Origin: Rhypophila decipiens | Lineage: Eukaryota > Ascomycota > Sordariomycetes > Sordariales > Naviculisporaceae | Direction: 5' to 3' | Assembly (NCBI GenBank): GCA_033297075.1 | Contig: MU858120.1 | Span: 112,849 to 176,848 of the forward strand | Length of the DNA: 64,000 bases | Part shown: positions 23,129-33,637 of the stretch, in pieces | Position numbering within the stretch: position 1 is the first letter of the stretch | How the letters are laid out: every line of letters starts with the position of its first letter | Notes under the pieces: model-generated | Databases searched by the model: none | What the model was told of the DNA's origin: nothing | What the model saw: only the letters and a program-made list of their open reading frames with translations | Translations under genes and position numbers: made by a program

Positions 23129-23610
23129 AGCTCTGGTGGGCGTTTTGGGGGTAAAGCGAGGTTCAACTTCCCGTTCTTTGGATTAGCAGAGTCAACCCCT
23201 GGTATATAGCACTTGTCATGATTTTCGGGTTTGATGTATTTAATGAAATGCCCTGATGAGAACTGATGACTTGATACCCTCATTTTCTAAGCAAACCCCT
23301 TGATAGGCTATGCTATCGTTGAGTTGAGTCTTTGTGGTGCTTTATGGTTAATTTGATACCCATACATCTGAATGTAACCATCCATGCAGTCCGCTGTGTC
23401 ATATTCTTTGCAGCCCTCTGTCGTCCGGAGTAGATATGCCTCTTTCTTGGGAATGAGGTGTCACTTCTCAGGTCTCACTCCGGAAGGGGCATGTGTATAT
23501 AAAGATATGTTCAGATTAGTGAGCCGCCAGCTGAGCCCGTGGGAGATCAAACCTTGAGTTAACCAGCTGTCGCCCAGAATCCAAACCGTTAAACTCATCG
23601 TAACCTGACC
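23129..23610. other. Intergenic with a TATA-like element
   Basis: 482 bp between the Cys-rich protein gene and the GNAT gene. It includes a TATATAAAG at 23496-23504; no gene is seen. Confidence 0.5.
23496..23504 (+). promoter_or_regulatory. TATA-box-like element upstream of GNAT gene
   Basis: TATATAAAG lies about 107 bp before ATG 23611, a normal spacing for a TATA box plus short 5' UTR. This rests on the motif alone. Confidence 0.4.
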
Positions 23611-24452
23611 ATGAACTACGCCATCAAACCCATACCAAAGACTGAGGTAGGCGTCGCCTTTTATCTGAATTACTACAAACCCTTTCGTCTACGGGCTCTC
23701 GAGACAGACCCGTCGGGTAAGTGATAATAGCCAGTCCTCCGTAAATGCTAAATCCGGTGGCTGATCTGTCCTATAAACACCCAGCATTCTCCTCGAGCTA
23801 TGAATAGGAACTAGTCTTTGACGATGACAAATGGACATCTAGGATCCTAAGCCCGACAGCGACCACAATGGTGGCAGTGGCAGAGGCAGACTCAGAAGCC
23901 ACCGATGGAGCGGCTTCGACCGATGAGAAGAACCCAAACAGCTCTCATGACAATGACAGTGACAGCAAATCCAGCAAATGGCCGGCAATCCTCTCAGCAA
24001 AAACGCTAGTTGGTCCTCTCCCAGCGCCCCCTGAGCTAGTCAGCTTTATCAACAACAACAAAGTCATCGACCACCCCATGGCCAACGAAAGAGACTGCGA
24101 GAGCCCTCTGGTTACAGAACCGCTAGTGTGGGGACTCCACGGAGTATGGACGGTTCCCGAGGCTCGGCGTCGTGGAATAGCAACGCACCTCCTCCGTGAA
24201 ATGGTTCGTCTCGTTCGGTCCCAGGGGCAAGCCGCGACATCAGCCAGCTCAGAATACCCAAAAGAAGAAGGTACTCAAGCAGCAGCAGCAGGAAGGAGAG
24301 TATCTCGTTTCCTAGTGGCTGGTGTAGAGAAGAACAACACCAGTGCTCTTGCGTTGTATACCAAGAGCGGATATGTCCCCTTTTCCGAGGTCAAAGAAGG
24401 GGAGCGGGATTATACATGTTTGTATTTGCCCGTTGAACACATGGCGTCCTAG
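23611..24452 (+). CDS. GNAT-family N-acetyltransferase with an in-frame stop (possibly disrupted)
   Basis: Exon 1 (23611..23716) encodes YYKPFRLRALETDPS. With the natural acceptor at 23784 the frame continues AFSSSYE-stop-ELVFDDDKWTSRI, which aligns with the usual GNAT start (AFxSSYERE...W). TAG at 23805-23807 interrupts it; one C-to-T change from CAG would explain this. A later acceptor (CTAG, 23811-23814) keeps phase and skips the stop, giving DPSVFDDDKW but losing the conserved block. Downstream, the acetyl-CoA-binding motif RRRGIATHLL and the C-terminal FLVAGVEKNNTSALALYTKSGYV pattern (quoted in part: ALALYTKSGYV) are intact. The likely reaction is acetyl transfer from acetyl-CoA to an amine; the substrate is unknown. 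Either the gene is newly dead or it survives by altered splicing. Confidence 0.68.
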
Positions 24453-24942
24453 GCTTTGGGTCTAATGGTATAGACAGCAGAGAGTGTAATGGGGCTTGAT
24501 AGTTCTGACAAGCAATATCACAACTACCTAGGTATAATCTACTTCAAGGTTCTGATTTGTATTTCGAGCAAACCGAGACTGCTTCAGACCAGAAAAAGGA
24601 GTAGCTAACAGCATATATCGCCATAACAGTGACAAGATCACTCAAATTGTACAGCACGCCTGCTTTGCTATATATATAGTATTATCCGACCACAAACCAA
24701 ACAGATTAAACCCCAGAATTCCATCCACGTCCAATATCGGACCGATATATCCCAAGCCAGTAGTTTTCATGCGCCAACGCTAAAATACACAACAGAGAAC
24801 AGGTACATCCAGACCATTACACAAGTGAGCAATGTGCTCAAAAACATTGCAAATAAAAGAAAATGGTATTAAAGAACACATGTCCGATTTATTCATCCCA
24901 CCACCAGTGATAGTGATATTTCTGGGGTATACTTCTGACTGG
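24453..24942. other. Convergent intergenic, nothing seen
   Basis: The 3' flanks of the GNAT gene (plus) and the TRP/FLC gene (minus). It is AT-richer than neighbouring coding sequence, with no gene. Confidence 0.55.
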
Positions 24943-27900
24943 CTAGCTGCCCGAAGGGGCACTCGATTGGACAGACAGCCGTTTGGAGCTCTTCCGCGGG
25001 ACATATGGCGCCGCAGACTGGCCTTCCTCTCCTTGATCGTGACGATTACTACTATATGTAGTCGGGATCTCTAACCGAGGCTTATCTGGCTCACTACTCT
25101 GGCCTCCGTCCCCGGGGTCTCCGTCATCTGATAATGCCGTGCCAATAGGTGCCTGTGCCTGTGCCTGAGTCTCAGCCTGCGCCGACTTCGCAGCTTGGAT
25201 CCTCTTGTTCTCTTCCTCGTCATCCGACTCAATAGGTCCATTCCGCAACACCCCCATGGCGACAGGTATACCCTCCGGCGGGCTCTCATCTTCAAACTCC
25301 CCGCCTGGGGTACGCATCGCAGGGGGCATCCGGGCGCTCCGGACTACTTCAAATCCTTTGCCCTTTTCTTTGCTCTTGCCCCCAAGGATGGTCCTGAACC
25401 ACCCAGCCGCCGACGCCATCGGCCCGGTCGGATCTGCCGGACCAGTACCCAGTTTACGGCTGGGAGCGTCCGAGTTCAGCCGCTGGCCCCTGACCCCAAA
25501 GTAGAAATCGACCTCGCGAGTCGAATAATCTGTCCTGGGAGTAAATGGCACATCTGGTATTTGTGCATAAGGCGCTGGTGTGACGCTTCTCGATATCTGG
25601 CCTTCTAGCTCCAGGGGATCGCTGTATGGAGCACCCGCCACGAGACTGAGCCGTTTCTGCGGCCATTCTCCCGTCTTGTTTGTGGGAATGGAGGAAGTCT
25701 CGATGGTGGGTCGGCGCTGCCTCGGCGGCCGGTAGTAAGGATCCGAGGCCTGCATCCCGAGTCCGTTCCCTGGCCGAGGGGACGGGAGAAACGAGAACGT
25801 GCTCGCCTCTCCTGGTGTCGTCGGCGTGAACACGCTTGTTGTAGGGGCGTCCAGGCTGACATTGTCAAGGCCAGAGAGATTCCTCTGTTGATCATGCATA
25901 AACGCACCCATGCTCCCCGCCGATTCGCTCCTGATACGTCCGCCAGGCATCACATATCCTGCCTTGCGTGCCTCATCTGTGTCCAGCATAGCCGAGCTAG
26001 ACAACTGGCTCTGTCTGGAAGGTCCCGTCTCCCGCCGGGACATGCGTCTAGATAATTGTCTCATGCCAAAGATCTTGGAGAGACCGCCTCTCGACTGGCC
26101 GCGAATATCATCGCCACCTGCCCCAAGCATTCGAGCCACCACCTCGACCATGGTCTGAATCGCGTTGAGAAAGAAGCCCAGCACCAAGACACCGGCGTGA
26201 ATAAGTAGAATGGCATATCCAATCCAGCCCTTCGGGCCTTCTGTGAGCCCGAGCGAGGGCACGAATGCCACCATCAGCAGAACGGTCACAAACCGAAGGG
26301 CAGACGACAATGCGTGGTAAATGTTCATCGACGTGGATGAATGGAATGGACGGAATGCAACGAGCGCCAGTATCTGAACAATCTCACAAATGGCAAGCAG
26401 AACTATCTGTGCGACCCCCGCCGGTTGAACCGCTCCGATAGCAATGCCCCTCAGGAATTGCAAGAACACGGGGACCAGCGCAAAGGCTGCCGCTTCGTCC
26501 GAGTACGTGTTGTACAAAGGCCCATATAGCAAGACCGTGGGTAAGTCGTCGAACAGAAACGCTCTTGGCTTCGTCGTCGCGATCAGGTAGAGGAGCCAGC
26601 CGGCAAAGACAATGATCAATATCAGAGTCAAGATGGCCAGTGCGACCGGGTAGGCCGGAGACCCGCCGGCGACCACCAGCTGAAAGGTCGACAGGGCTAC
26701 TATCGGCAGCAAGAAATAGTTCAAGACGATTCTGACGACGTTGCCGAGGGTGAATGGGATATTCTTGGCGCGTAGATCTTCCTCGGGGATCCTCTTGACA
26801 AAGCGATAAATCCACTGCACCGCAAAGCCGGCCTGGGCGAGCACAAACATGGCAGCGATGATGACCATAAGCCACACCATCATGCCGGCCCAAATATCCG
26901 CAACGTTCCCCATGCCCACCAGCTGCGACATCCTCTGCAGGCCGTAGGTTCCGTTGGTCACATAAATGCCATCTTGCACGCTGATCCAGCCCGGCTCTTT
27001 GCTCACGAAGCTTTGGTTGAACATCAAAGTCGACCATGACGCCTTGCTGACCATTGGCTGGTAAAAGCCGGGGTAGTTGAGGGTCAAGCTGCCTGTCAAT
27101 ACGACGAACTGGATGTATTGAAGACAGTCGCCAAAGCCGGGAGTCACCAGGCGGAGGAGATCTGGGTCCCTACCATAGTTGGAGGACCAGTGAAATATGT
27201 CAGCTGTCCCCCAGGGACTCCAGATGCCGGCAAAGACAGTGGCTGCTCCGACGAACATGAGGGTGATCAGGGGCAGGAATCTGAGCATCCAGCCCAAGTC
27301 CCCCATCTCCGGAGTGATGGTCGCCGAGACGCAGCCTATGTTGGTCGATCTTGAATCGCCATTGATGATGAGGAAGGTGGCTGACACAGCGGCAAAGGCA
27401 TACGACGACTCGAGATCTTTGGTCAGCTGCACAGACGGTAGGTTATACGGAAACAGGCTTGCATCTGTGCTAAAGACGGGGGCCAGCGGGCATGAAGCAT
27501 TCATGAGGGCGTAGTCGCAGAAGCTGCTGCTGTTCGCAAACGGCTCGTACGACAAGAACTCGACCTTGCTGCGGAGGGTCGTTTGCTTCGGATTAGGGGC
27601 ATTTTGCTCTGGTTCTCTCACGATCTTGCCGTCCAACTTCTTGGGGTCGCTCCAGTAGACGGTATCGTTCCCCGGGGGCAGCGTGACGTTCGTCGCCGAC
27701 CCTGTCACATTACCCCACAGGGTGATTCGCAGCGTATGTTTGGGATCGACTGTGTCAAACGAGGCATCGACACCCGCGGGTACCCATTGTAGCGGTTTCG
27801 GCTCGTTATTGACGTAAGCCTCGGGAAGGCAGTTCTCGAAGGCGATGAAGGCGGCGCCGGCTGGCCGGATGAGTGTGCCCATGCCCAGTATTAGAGCCAG

Positions 27901-28194
27901 CGCCGCGCCAGATCTCCAACTGGATGGCAACAGGTTTGAAAGACCGAAGCGGCCATGATAGCGATTCGAGTCCCCTCGTGAGCCCCGTGACCCACGCAAG
28001 GCGCAATCCGGGTTCCTCATCTCCAAATTATCGGTCGTCGTCGTCGTGGACTTTGTAGATGCATGCGCAGATGGCCGGTTTGACTCTCGTACCCCATTAC
28101 GGTGGTGATTGCTGTTGGCGCAGGGCTCGGCGCAGCAGTCGGATTCAGCAATCGTCCTTGCTCCGAATTCGTCGTAGTCATGGCCTGTTCGCAT
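24943..28194 (-). CDS. TRP/FLC-family membrane protein (ML-like domain plus TRP-like domain)
   Basis: A single uninterrupted frame of 1083 aa. Order: a hydrophilic N-terminal extension (residues 1-90), a signal-anchor-like segment (ALALILGMGTLIRPAGAAFI), and a lumenal domain with several N-x-T/S sites and paired cysteines typical of the ML-like domain of fungal FLC/Pkd2-type proteins. About nine membrane segments follow (for example LRFLPLITLMFVGAATVFAG and LAILTLILIIVFAGWLLYLI). The cytosolic tail of about 350 residues is Ser/Pro-rich and acidic. Relatives act in calcium handling, haem/FAD transport and cell-wall integrity at ER, vacuole or plasma membrane. The start is uncertain: Met59 at 28020..28018 would put the hydrophobic segment closer to the N-terminus. 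I assign family, not a specific FLC paralogue. Confidence 0.8.
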   Translation of the reverse strand: MRTGHDYDEFGARTIAESDCCAEPCANSNHHRNGVRESNRPSAHASTKSTTTTTDNLEMRNPDCALRGSRGSRGDSNRYHGRFGLSNLLPSSWRSGAALALILGMGTLIRPAGAAFIAFENCLPEAYVNNEPKPLQWVPAGVDASFDTVDPKHTLRITLWGNVTGSATNVTLPPGNDTVYWSDPKKLDGKIVREPEQNAPNPKQTTLRSKVEFLSYEPFANSSSFCDYALMNASCPLAPVFSTDASLFPYNLPSVQLTKDLESSYAFAAVSATFLIINGDSRSTNIGCVSATITPEMGDLGWMLRFLPLITLMFVGAATVFAGIWSPWGTADIFHWSSNYGRDPDLLRLVTPGFGDCLQYIQFVVLTGSLTLNYPGFYQPMVSKASWSTLMFNQSFVSKEPGWISVQDGIYVTNGTYGLQRMSQLVGMGNVADIWAGMMVWLMVIIAAMFVLAQAGFAVQWIYRFVKRIPEEDLRAKNIPFTLGNVVRIVLNYFLLPIVALSTFQLVVAGGSPAYPVALAILTLILIIVFAGWLLYLIATTKPRAFLFDDLPTVLLYGPLYNTYSDEAAAFALVPVFLQFLRGIAIGAVQPAGVAQIVLLAICEIVQILALVAFRPFHSSTSMNIYHALSSALRFVTVLLMVAFVPSLGLTEGPKGWIGYAILLIHAGVLVLGFFLNAIQTMVEVVARMLGAGGDDIRGQSRGGLSKIFGMRQLSRRMSRRETGPSRQSQLSSSAMLDTDEARKAGYVMPGGRIRSESAGSMGAFMHDQQRNLSGLDNVSLDAPTTSVFTPTTPGEASTFSFLPSPRPGNGLGMQASDPYYRPPRQRRPTIETSSIPTNKTGEWPQKRLSLVAGAPYSDPLELEGQISRSVTPAPYAQIPDVPFTPRTDYSTREVDFYFGVRGQRLNSDAPSRKLGTGPADPTGPMASAAGWFRTILGGKSKEKGKGFEVVRSARMPPAMRTPGGEFEDESPPEGIPVAMGVLRNGPIESDDEEENKRIQAAKSAQAETQAQAQAPIGTALSDDGDPGDGGQSSEPDKPRLEIPTTYSSNRHDQGEEGQSAAPYVPRKSSKRLSVQSSAPSGS

Positions 28195-30323
28195 GGTCGG
28201 ATCCTACTTGAAAGGGGGCGAAGACGAAAGCGCCCTTGACCGACAGGAAGAGAGGCTGAGAAAGAAACGACCACTAAGAGCACTCCGGCACCGCCTTACA
28301 CACGGAGCATCTTGGACGCGGGCAGCAGCAGCAGCACCTAGGTTAGAATTGAACAGTGTCTGCGAACTCGCTTCTCGAGGGTATCGTCAATCAATGCTGG
28401 TGACAGCTGGATATGTCTCGGTCTGAGTCGGTCGGCGTGGTGTGGTGTGCTTCGCGGTGTGGCTGTTCCCTTGGGTTCTTCAAGCGGAAGCAGGGCACTA
28501 AGTGTACAGTAGGCACTGTTAGTACTGATGTCGGCGGGAGGATCTTGCGGTTGAACGTAGTCTGCGACCTGGCTTCGGCTGCGAGAATGCCTCCGAAGAA
28601 ACACAGAGACCAGCGGTTTATTCGGGTTGGCAAGATCAGATCAGGAACAGACAGGTTCAAGGGTCTGCGAACAATTACGCGTGGAGGAGTTCATCTCTCC
28701 GTCCCTTCATACCAATTCGGTATTGGCTGGGCATGGGCTGTATCGGTGGGGATTCCAAGGTCACCGCCTGCAGACTGGATTCGTTCAATGGATTCACCTG
28801 AAATCCAGCCGCGTCACACTCCCAGGGCCACTCAGCCCCTGGGCGCCAAACTAAACTAGAAACGGCCCGGGCCCTGGCGCCATCGTTTTATCGGTCTTCC
28901 GCACCCGCCCGCCACGTTCAGCTCACCTATCGATACGATACGTCTGTTGTGTACGGATACTCTAGTGTACAATACAAATCGATGGTTATGACGTCTCATA
29001 GGTTTAGTTTACGGCAGGTATTCCGTAGTGCACGCTGCACAGACATTCAACTTACGGGTTACGAAGGAAACAGTTCCAGCATGAATACCTACCACCGTAG
29101 ATCCCTCATTCACAGCCCTCTTTTCCACTCCAATCTCGTATCGCACGGTGGTGTTTCGTTTCTCATCGACCGTCGTATTCACTGGTAAAGCGCGGCAGTG
29201 CAACGCTGGACCAGAAAGTGATGATGCCAATCACCTATCCTGTTTCGTTGTGGTAGTATGTGATGTGATCAGATTCCAAAGAAACAAGATAAAAGCTTTA
29301 CGAACGGGAAAAGAAACCTTGGTTCGGCCATTTCAAAACGGTACTCTGAGCCGTTCTATTCCCTTCAACTCCAATGCCGGCCTTCAACGTTTATGGTATT
29401 ATGTCACCACGGCCGGTTTAATTCATGCATGATTTAACCCAACCTTGTTTGGCTCGCCATAACGGCTGCTAGTATTAAAGAGCGTTGCAAAAGGATGGCC
29501 GACGTTAGGCAGAAGAGCTTGCTTCGCCCTCTAACCCCGGACAGAAACGGAAAGGGGGCATTACAGACGGATGACAGAGTAAAGTACCGTACATGTGGGC
29601 TATCAAGGGTGAGTGCTTGGTAAATAAACCGTTTTCTGTCTGTTCGTTTTTGAGCCCCAAAGTGAGCGACGAACTAGGGCGTACACAGTTCCAGCTGCTC
29701 CAACTGCTCGAACAAGTAGGCCAGACCGGTTCCTCTTGGGGCCCAGTTCTGCAGGTCCCCGAGAACCTACTTTACAAGGTTCACGGATGAGTTCCGAAGT
29801 AACACGGACGCCTCTGGCGCGGAACAAGGTGGCTTTGGTGTCTAACACGTGTATGGTCGTATCAGAGTTCTCGAGGTGACGACATGCATCCACGAGAGAA
29901 GCCAACTCGATGGTTACACAGGCTGCCGGTGACTTTGCTCTATCCAAGCACAGCATACCAACGGTTCAAACTCTAGATCTGCTCACCTCTCCATGTTTTC
30001 TCTCTCGATCCAAGTCTAACTCAAGGACGACTCGGCATATGGTAGTGATCAAGTTAGTAAATTGTCACTAATCATCATATACACATAGCTGGAAAGACTG
30101 GATGACCGTGGGATGAGTTACTTCGAGATTACATTCGAAAACCTTCACCGGCCCCCAAAAGCCATTGAAATCTCCCAACATACCAAACCCAGTTGTACAT
30201 ATCAGCCCATGACCTGCTGTACCTCCTAAAGGTTCAAGATCCTGCTAGATGTTCTCAATATCTCCTCACCTGGGAACAATATTCGTCTAGCTCACAAAAG
30301 TATGGGTGACAAAATGAACATGT
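28195..30323. other. 2.1-kb gap, no gene seen
   Basis: Upstream region of the TRP/FLC gene and 3' flank of the MLH2-like gene. Open frames on both strands (for example 28413-28859, 29603-29956) overlap one another and lack domains or consistent splice structure. No RNA gene was recognised. Confidence 0.5.
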
Positions 30324-33028
30324 TTACTCTCCCAACATCGCTGTTGCCCGGGAAATCAGGCTCTGGAGTGATTCGGTGTCGATATTGTCATAGAGTCCGC
30401 GGCCGATTTTCCCCTCCCCGCTGTAATCATCAACATCAGATACCATATGAATCATCCTCGCTAGATCCTGGGTCTTCAGCTTCAGGGTGAGTCTGAGGCG
30501 ATGGGTCTCGAAGCCAACTGGCGTCTTCTCCAGCGGGAGGAGATCTGTCTTGCATCGACGAAGCTTTCTTTGCGGATTGTTGCCGACGGCTTGTTCATCG
30601 CCAAGCAGATAACTCCTTGGGTCCTCTTTAGGCAGACGAGCCAAGGTGCCAGCAGGCTGGGAACAAATGGGTTGAGACATTGAATCTCTTGGGCCTTCGT
30701 CTGCCCCAACAGGTGCATGCCCTGGATGACCGGGAGCTCGGAAGCGTGACAGCGTCGTCTGAACCATTGGTTGCTTTGGTCCTCTTGATGGGGGCTGACT
30801 AAATGTCGGTTTCTTGTAAGGTCCCCCAGGAACTTTGAACGGAGGCTTGAGAGATGGCACCTTGAAGTTGCTCGTGCATTGTTGACGTTGGTGCGACGCT
30901 GCCTTTGGCGGAAGCGGCTGTCTCGTCCGCTCACCCATGCCTACTGTTTCTCGCTCTTCGATAACGGGTCGCGGCAGTGGGTGCGGGAGTGGCCGGTGAG
31001 GACCGCGCCGCGACGCTGTTAGCTTTGCAATCGACCAGGGGTTCAGTCCCTCGAGAGGATCTTCCCGTTCAATATCGTCATGTCCTCGACGTTTATCACC
31101 ACCCATGAGGTGGTGATTAGGATGTGGCGCAAAAACACGCGGTACCGACTCTTCATCATCTGAATCGACAAAACACGCTGACATATCCACTACAAAAGGC
31201 TGATCTTGTAAGTTGGGAAGGGTTTGAGCACCTCCTGTACGAATGCTGGATGTTGGCTGAATCTGTTCCGGGTAAGGTCGGAGAGGTAGTGGCATAGGAG
31301 GACGTGTTGGTTGGTCCATGAGCTCTATCGAATTGCGAATATCTCCAGCTGGTGCAGTTATGTCACCTTCTGGTGGCCTAATATTGCCTCCTCTGACCAT
31401 AATCTCCCCGTTGGGATGGTCTGGGATACCGGGAATGGCAGCGGGCCTGGTGCATGGACTTTGCTCGGAGCTTCCAAATCTTGTGGGAAGCGCAACACTC
31501 GATGGGCCACGCTGGTCGACATGGAGCCGGGGACCGCCCATTTCAGAAAAGTCCGATGGTGTAAGATTTCGGTTCAACCTTCTATCTTCTCTGATGGCTT
31601 CCTGGTTTATGGTCGGGGCGGACGAGAGCTGGCTTGTCATCGACGAAGACGGGGCCTGTGTTGGCGGGACTGCACTGTGCGTGTGGTCTGTTTTCTCCTG
31701 CCTTCTTCCAACGTCGGGTGACGGATAACCCTTACAAGCAGCACCCGGGTTTACTTGAGTAAATCCGCTCTTGATACGTGCACCCTTTGAGACTGTTAAT
31801 TGATGGCCCAGGGCTGTAGCTGAGCGGATGATGTACATACCTCGAATTCACTTTCTCTGGGGAGCTCCGTGGGGACTAACGGAGCATTTCTTTGCTGGGG
31901 GTCGGTAGATGACGGTGTCAACAAGATGACTTCTGCTTGTGTCTCGGGACTTGTAGGATAGACCGACAACATGAATTCTTCGAATTTGTTGATGATATAG
32001 CTCTCGTCGCGAAACAGGACGTCGTCCTTCGAAGGTTCAATGTTTGGATCGTAGCTTTGAGGCTCGCAGCGAATGTTTAGGCGAATGAACGGAGATTTGG
32101 CCAACTCGGTTAGGCCCGAGGACGACATGGCCCGTGACAGATGCATCTTGAAGATATCATAGAGCTTCTTCAAAGTCCCCCGTGTAGTCGAGACGGGCCG
32201 TGAGTCGACTGAGAAGAAGGGTCTCTTGGAGATTCTGATGGCGTCGGCAAAGGAATGTGGTAGGTAGGCCTCAAATATCAGGCTGCTTCGTCTGTCATTG
32301 ACAGTGGGTGATTCCTGGTTCACGGGGGAGCTCCGTTCAGCACAGCTGGAGGCAAGCTCTGTGCCAAACAACTGGACGATGGTGTCTTTCATGTCCCCTT
32401 GTGGTTTCGGGGTGTACGACCAGGGGATGGTTTGGTCTCCTCTGATAACCCGAAAGTGTAGCTTTGCATGAGGTCTGGCAAGCGCGTATGCCTGCAGCAG
32501 TTCTTTCATGGTTATGAGATTCTTCTTGGAATCTCTGAGTACTACTTTCTCCCTCACGGGTGTCCGGGAAAAGAGCTTGGCGACGTGAACGGTTGTTCCG
32601 GCGGGGGCGGAGACGTGTCGCCTGGTAGCGATGCCTCCTCCAGGTGAGAGCTGCAGAATGGTGGCAACCGGGTCTTTTGCCGTCTTCGTCGTCAGAGTTA
32701 CTTCTGCCACGGCATTGATACTCGCCAGAGCCACGCCGCGGAACCCGAGGCTTTTACCGCCGAGGGACATCACGTCCTCAAATGTGGTGATTTTACTGGT
32801 GCATCCTGAGCGGCCAAGGAGGTCTAAATCGTCAGTGGAGATGCCGTGGCCATTGTCCCGGACCTCGATCCTGTCCAGGGTGTCAAAGCTGATAATGATA
32901 TCGACGAACGTTGCCCCGGCGTCGAGGGAATTGTCCAGAAGCTCCTTGACGACAGAGACCGGAGTACTAACTGCGAGTGTTGAACCCAGCTCACGGGCCG
33001 TGGCTTCGGGGAGGCGTGAGATGGGCAT
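30324..33028 (-). CDS. MutL-family mismatch-repair protein, MLH2-like
   Basis: The proposed CDS is complement(join(30324..31784, 31841..33028)), 882 aa. The GHKL ATPase core is clear: VVKELLDNSLDAGATFVDI, RDNGHGIS, RSGCTSKI and GGKSLGFRGVALASI, followed by the transducer domain (RPFFSVDSRPVSTTRGTLKK). The second half is disordered with a short conserved LNPWSIAKL block and no visible C-terminal endonuclease motif. This fits MLH2 (human PMS1) better than MLH3 or PMS1. MLH2 pairs with MLH1 and limits meiotic gene-conversion tract length in yeast. The usual GFRGEAL reads GFRGVAL. The intron is inferred from phase: donor GTATGT at 31840, acceptor CAAAG at 31785; the better-looking AACAG eight bases upstream would break the frame. 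Met 33028 was chosen because MPISRLPEATARELGS is the family N-terminus. Confidence 0.8.
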
Positions 33029-33637
33029 TGGCCAAGAGAGGCGAGGAAAGGTGGCAAATACAACGATGAGAATGTGAAATAGACAGGGCAACTATTAAGC
33101 AGACTGGATATCAATGTCGCAGAATTCGTACATGAACATTAGGTAGGTTACAGGCATTGATACAATAAAGACGAGGAACCGGTAAGGAGTATACAGCCAC
33201 AAAAGGGCGACAGACCCAGGTGAACGGGGTGTTTTTGTGAAGAATCGCTGAAAGATGAGGGCCAAAGGTTGGATGCAGGAAGTGCGGCGACCATCAACCT
33301 CGGAGGTTTTGGGCAGAGCATTGGAGACCTATTGATCGGGAAGGTGCTGGTGGTGGATAGGCAAGAACTTCACCGGTCCAGGGATGTGCGACTTTCTCAT
33401 AGGAAGGGAAGGAAGGAAGCAACGAGAGCAATCCGTTGAGGATATCCACGCTATCGGTCCAAGAAGGAAGCGGCAAGTTCAATATCCGGCAGACCAGGGG
33501 AAGTATCCAGCGAGTTGAACTCGGAGATAAATTGAACAGTATACCGATACAAGCTAGGTAATTTCCGGCTCAGGTATCGGTGGCACTTTGACGTGTACGT
33601 CTGCGCACAAAAGAGCGGGGGAGAAGCTACATCCGAT
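33029..33637. other. Intergenic, no gene seen
   Basis: 0.6 kb between the MLH2-like gene start and the 3' end of the cation-efflux gene, both on the minus strand. Nothing gene-like is seen. Confidence 0.55.

Noticed and set aside
30228..30250. GGTTCAAG stretch resembling a tRNA B box
   Set aside because: No matching A box or cloverleaf stems at the right distance; similar short matches elsewhere also failed.
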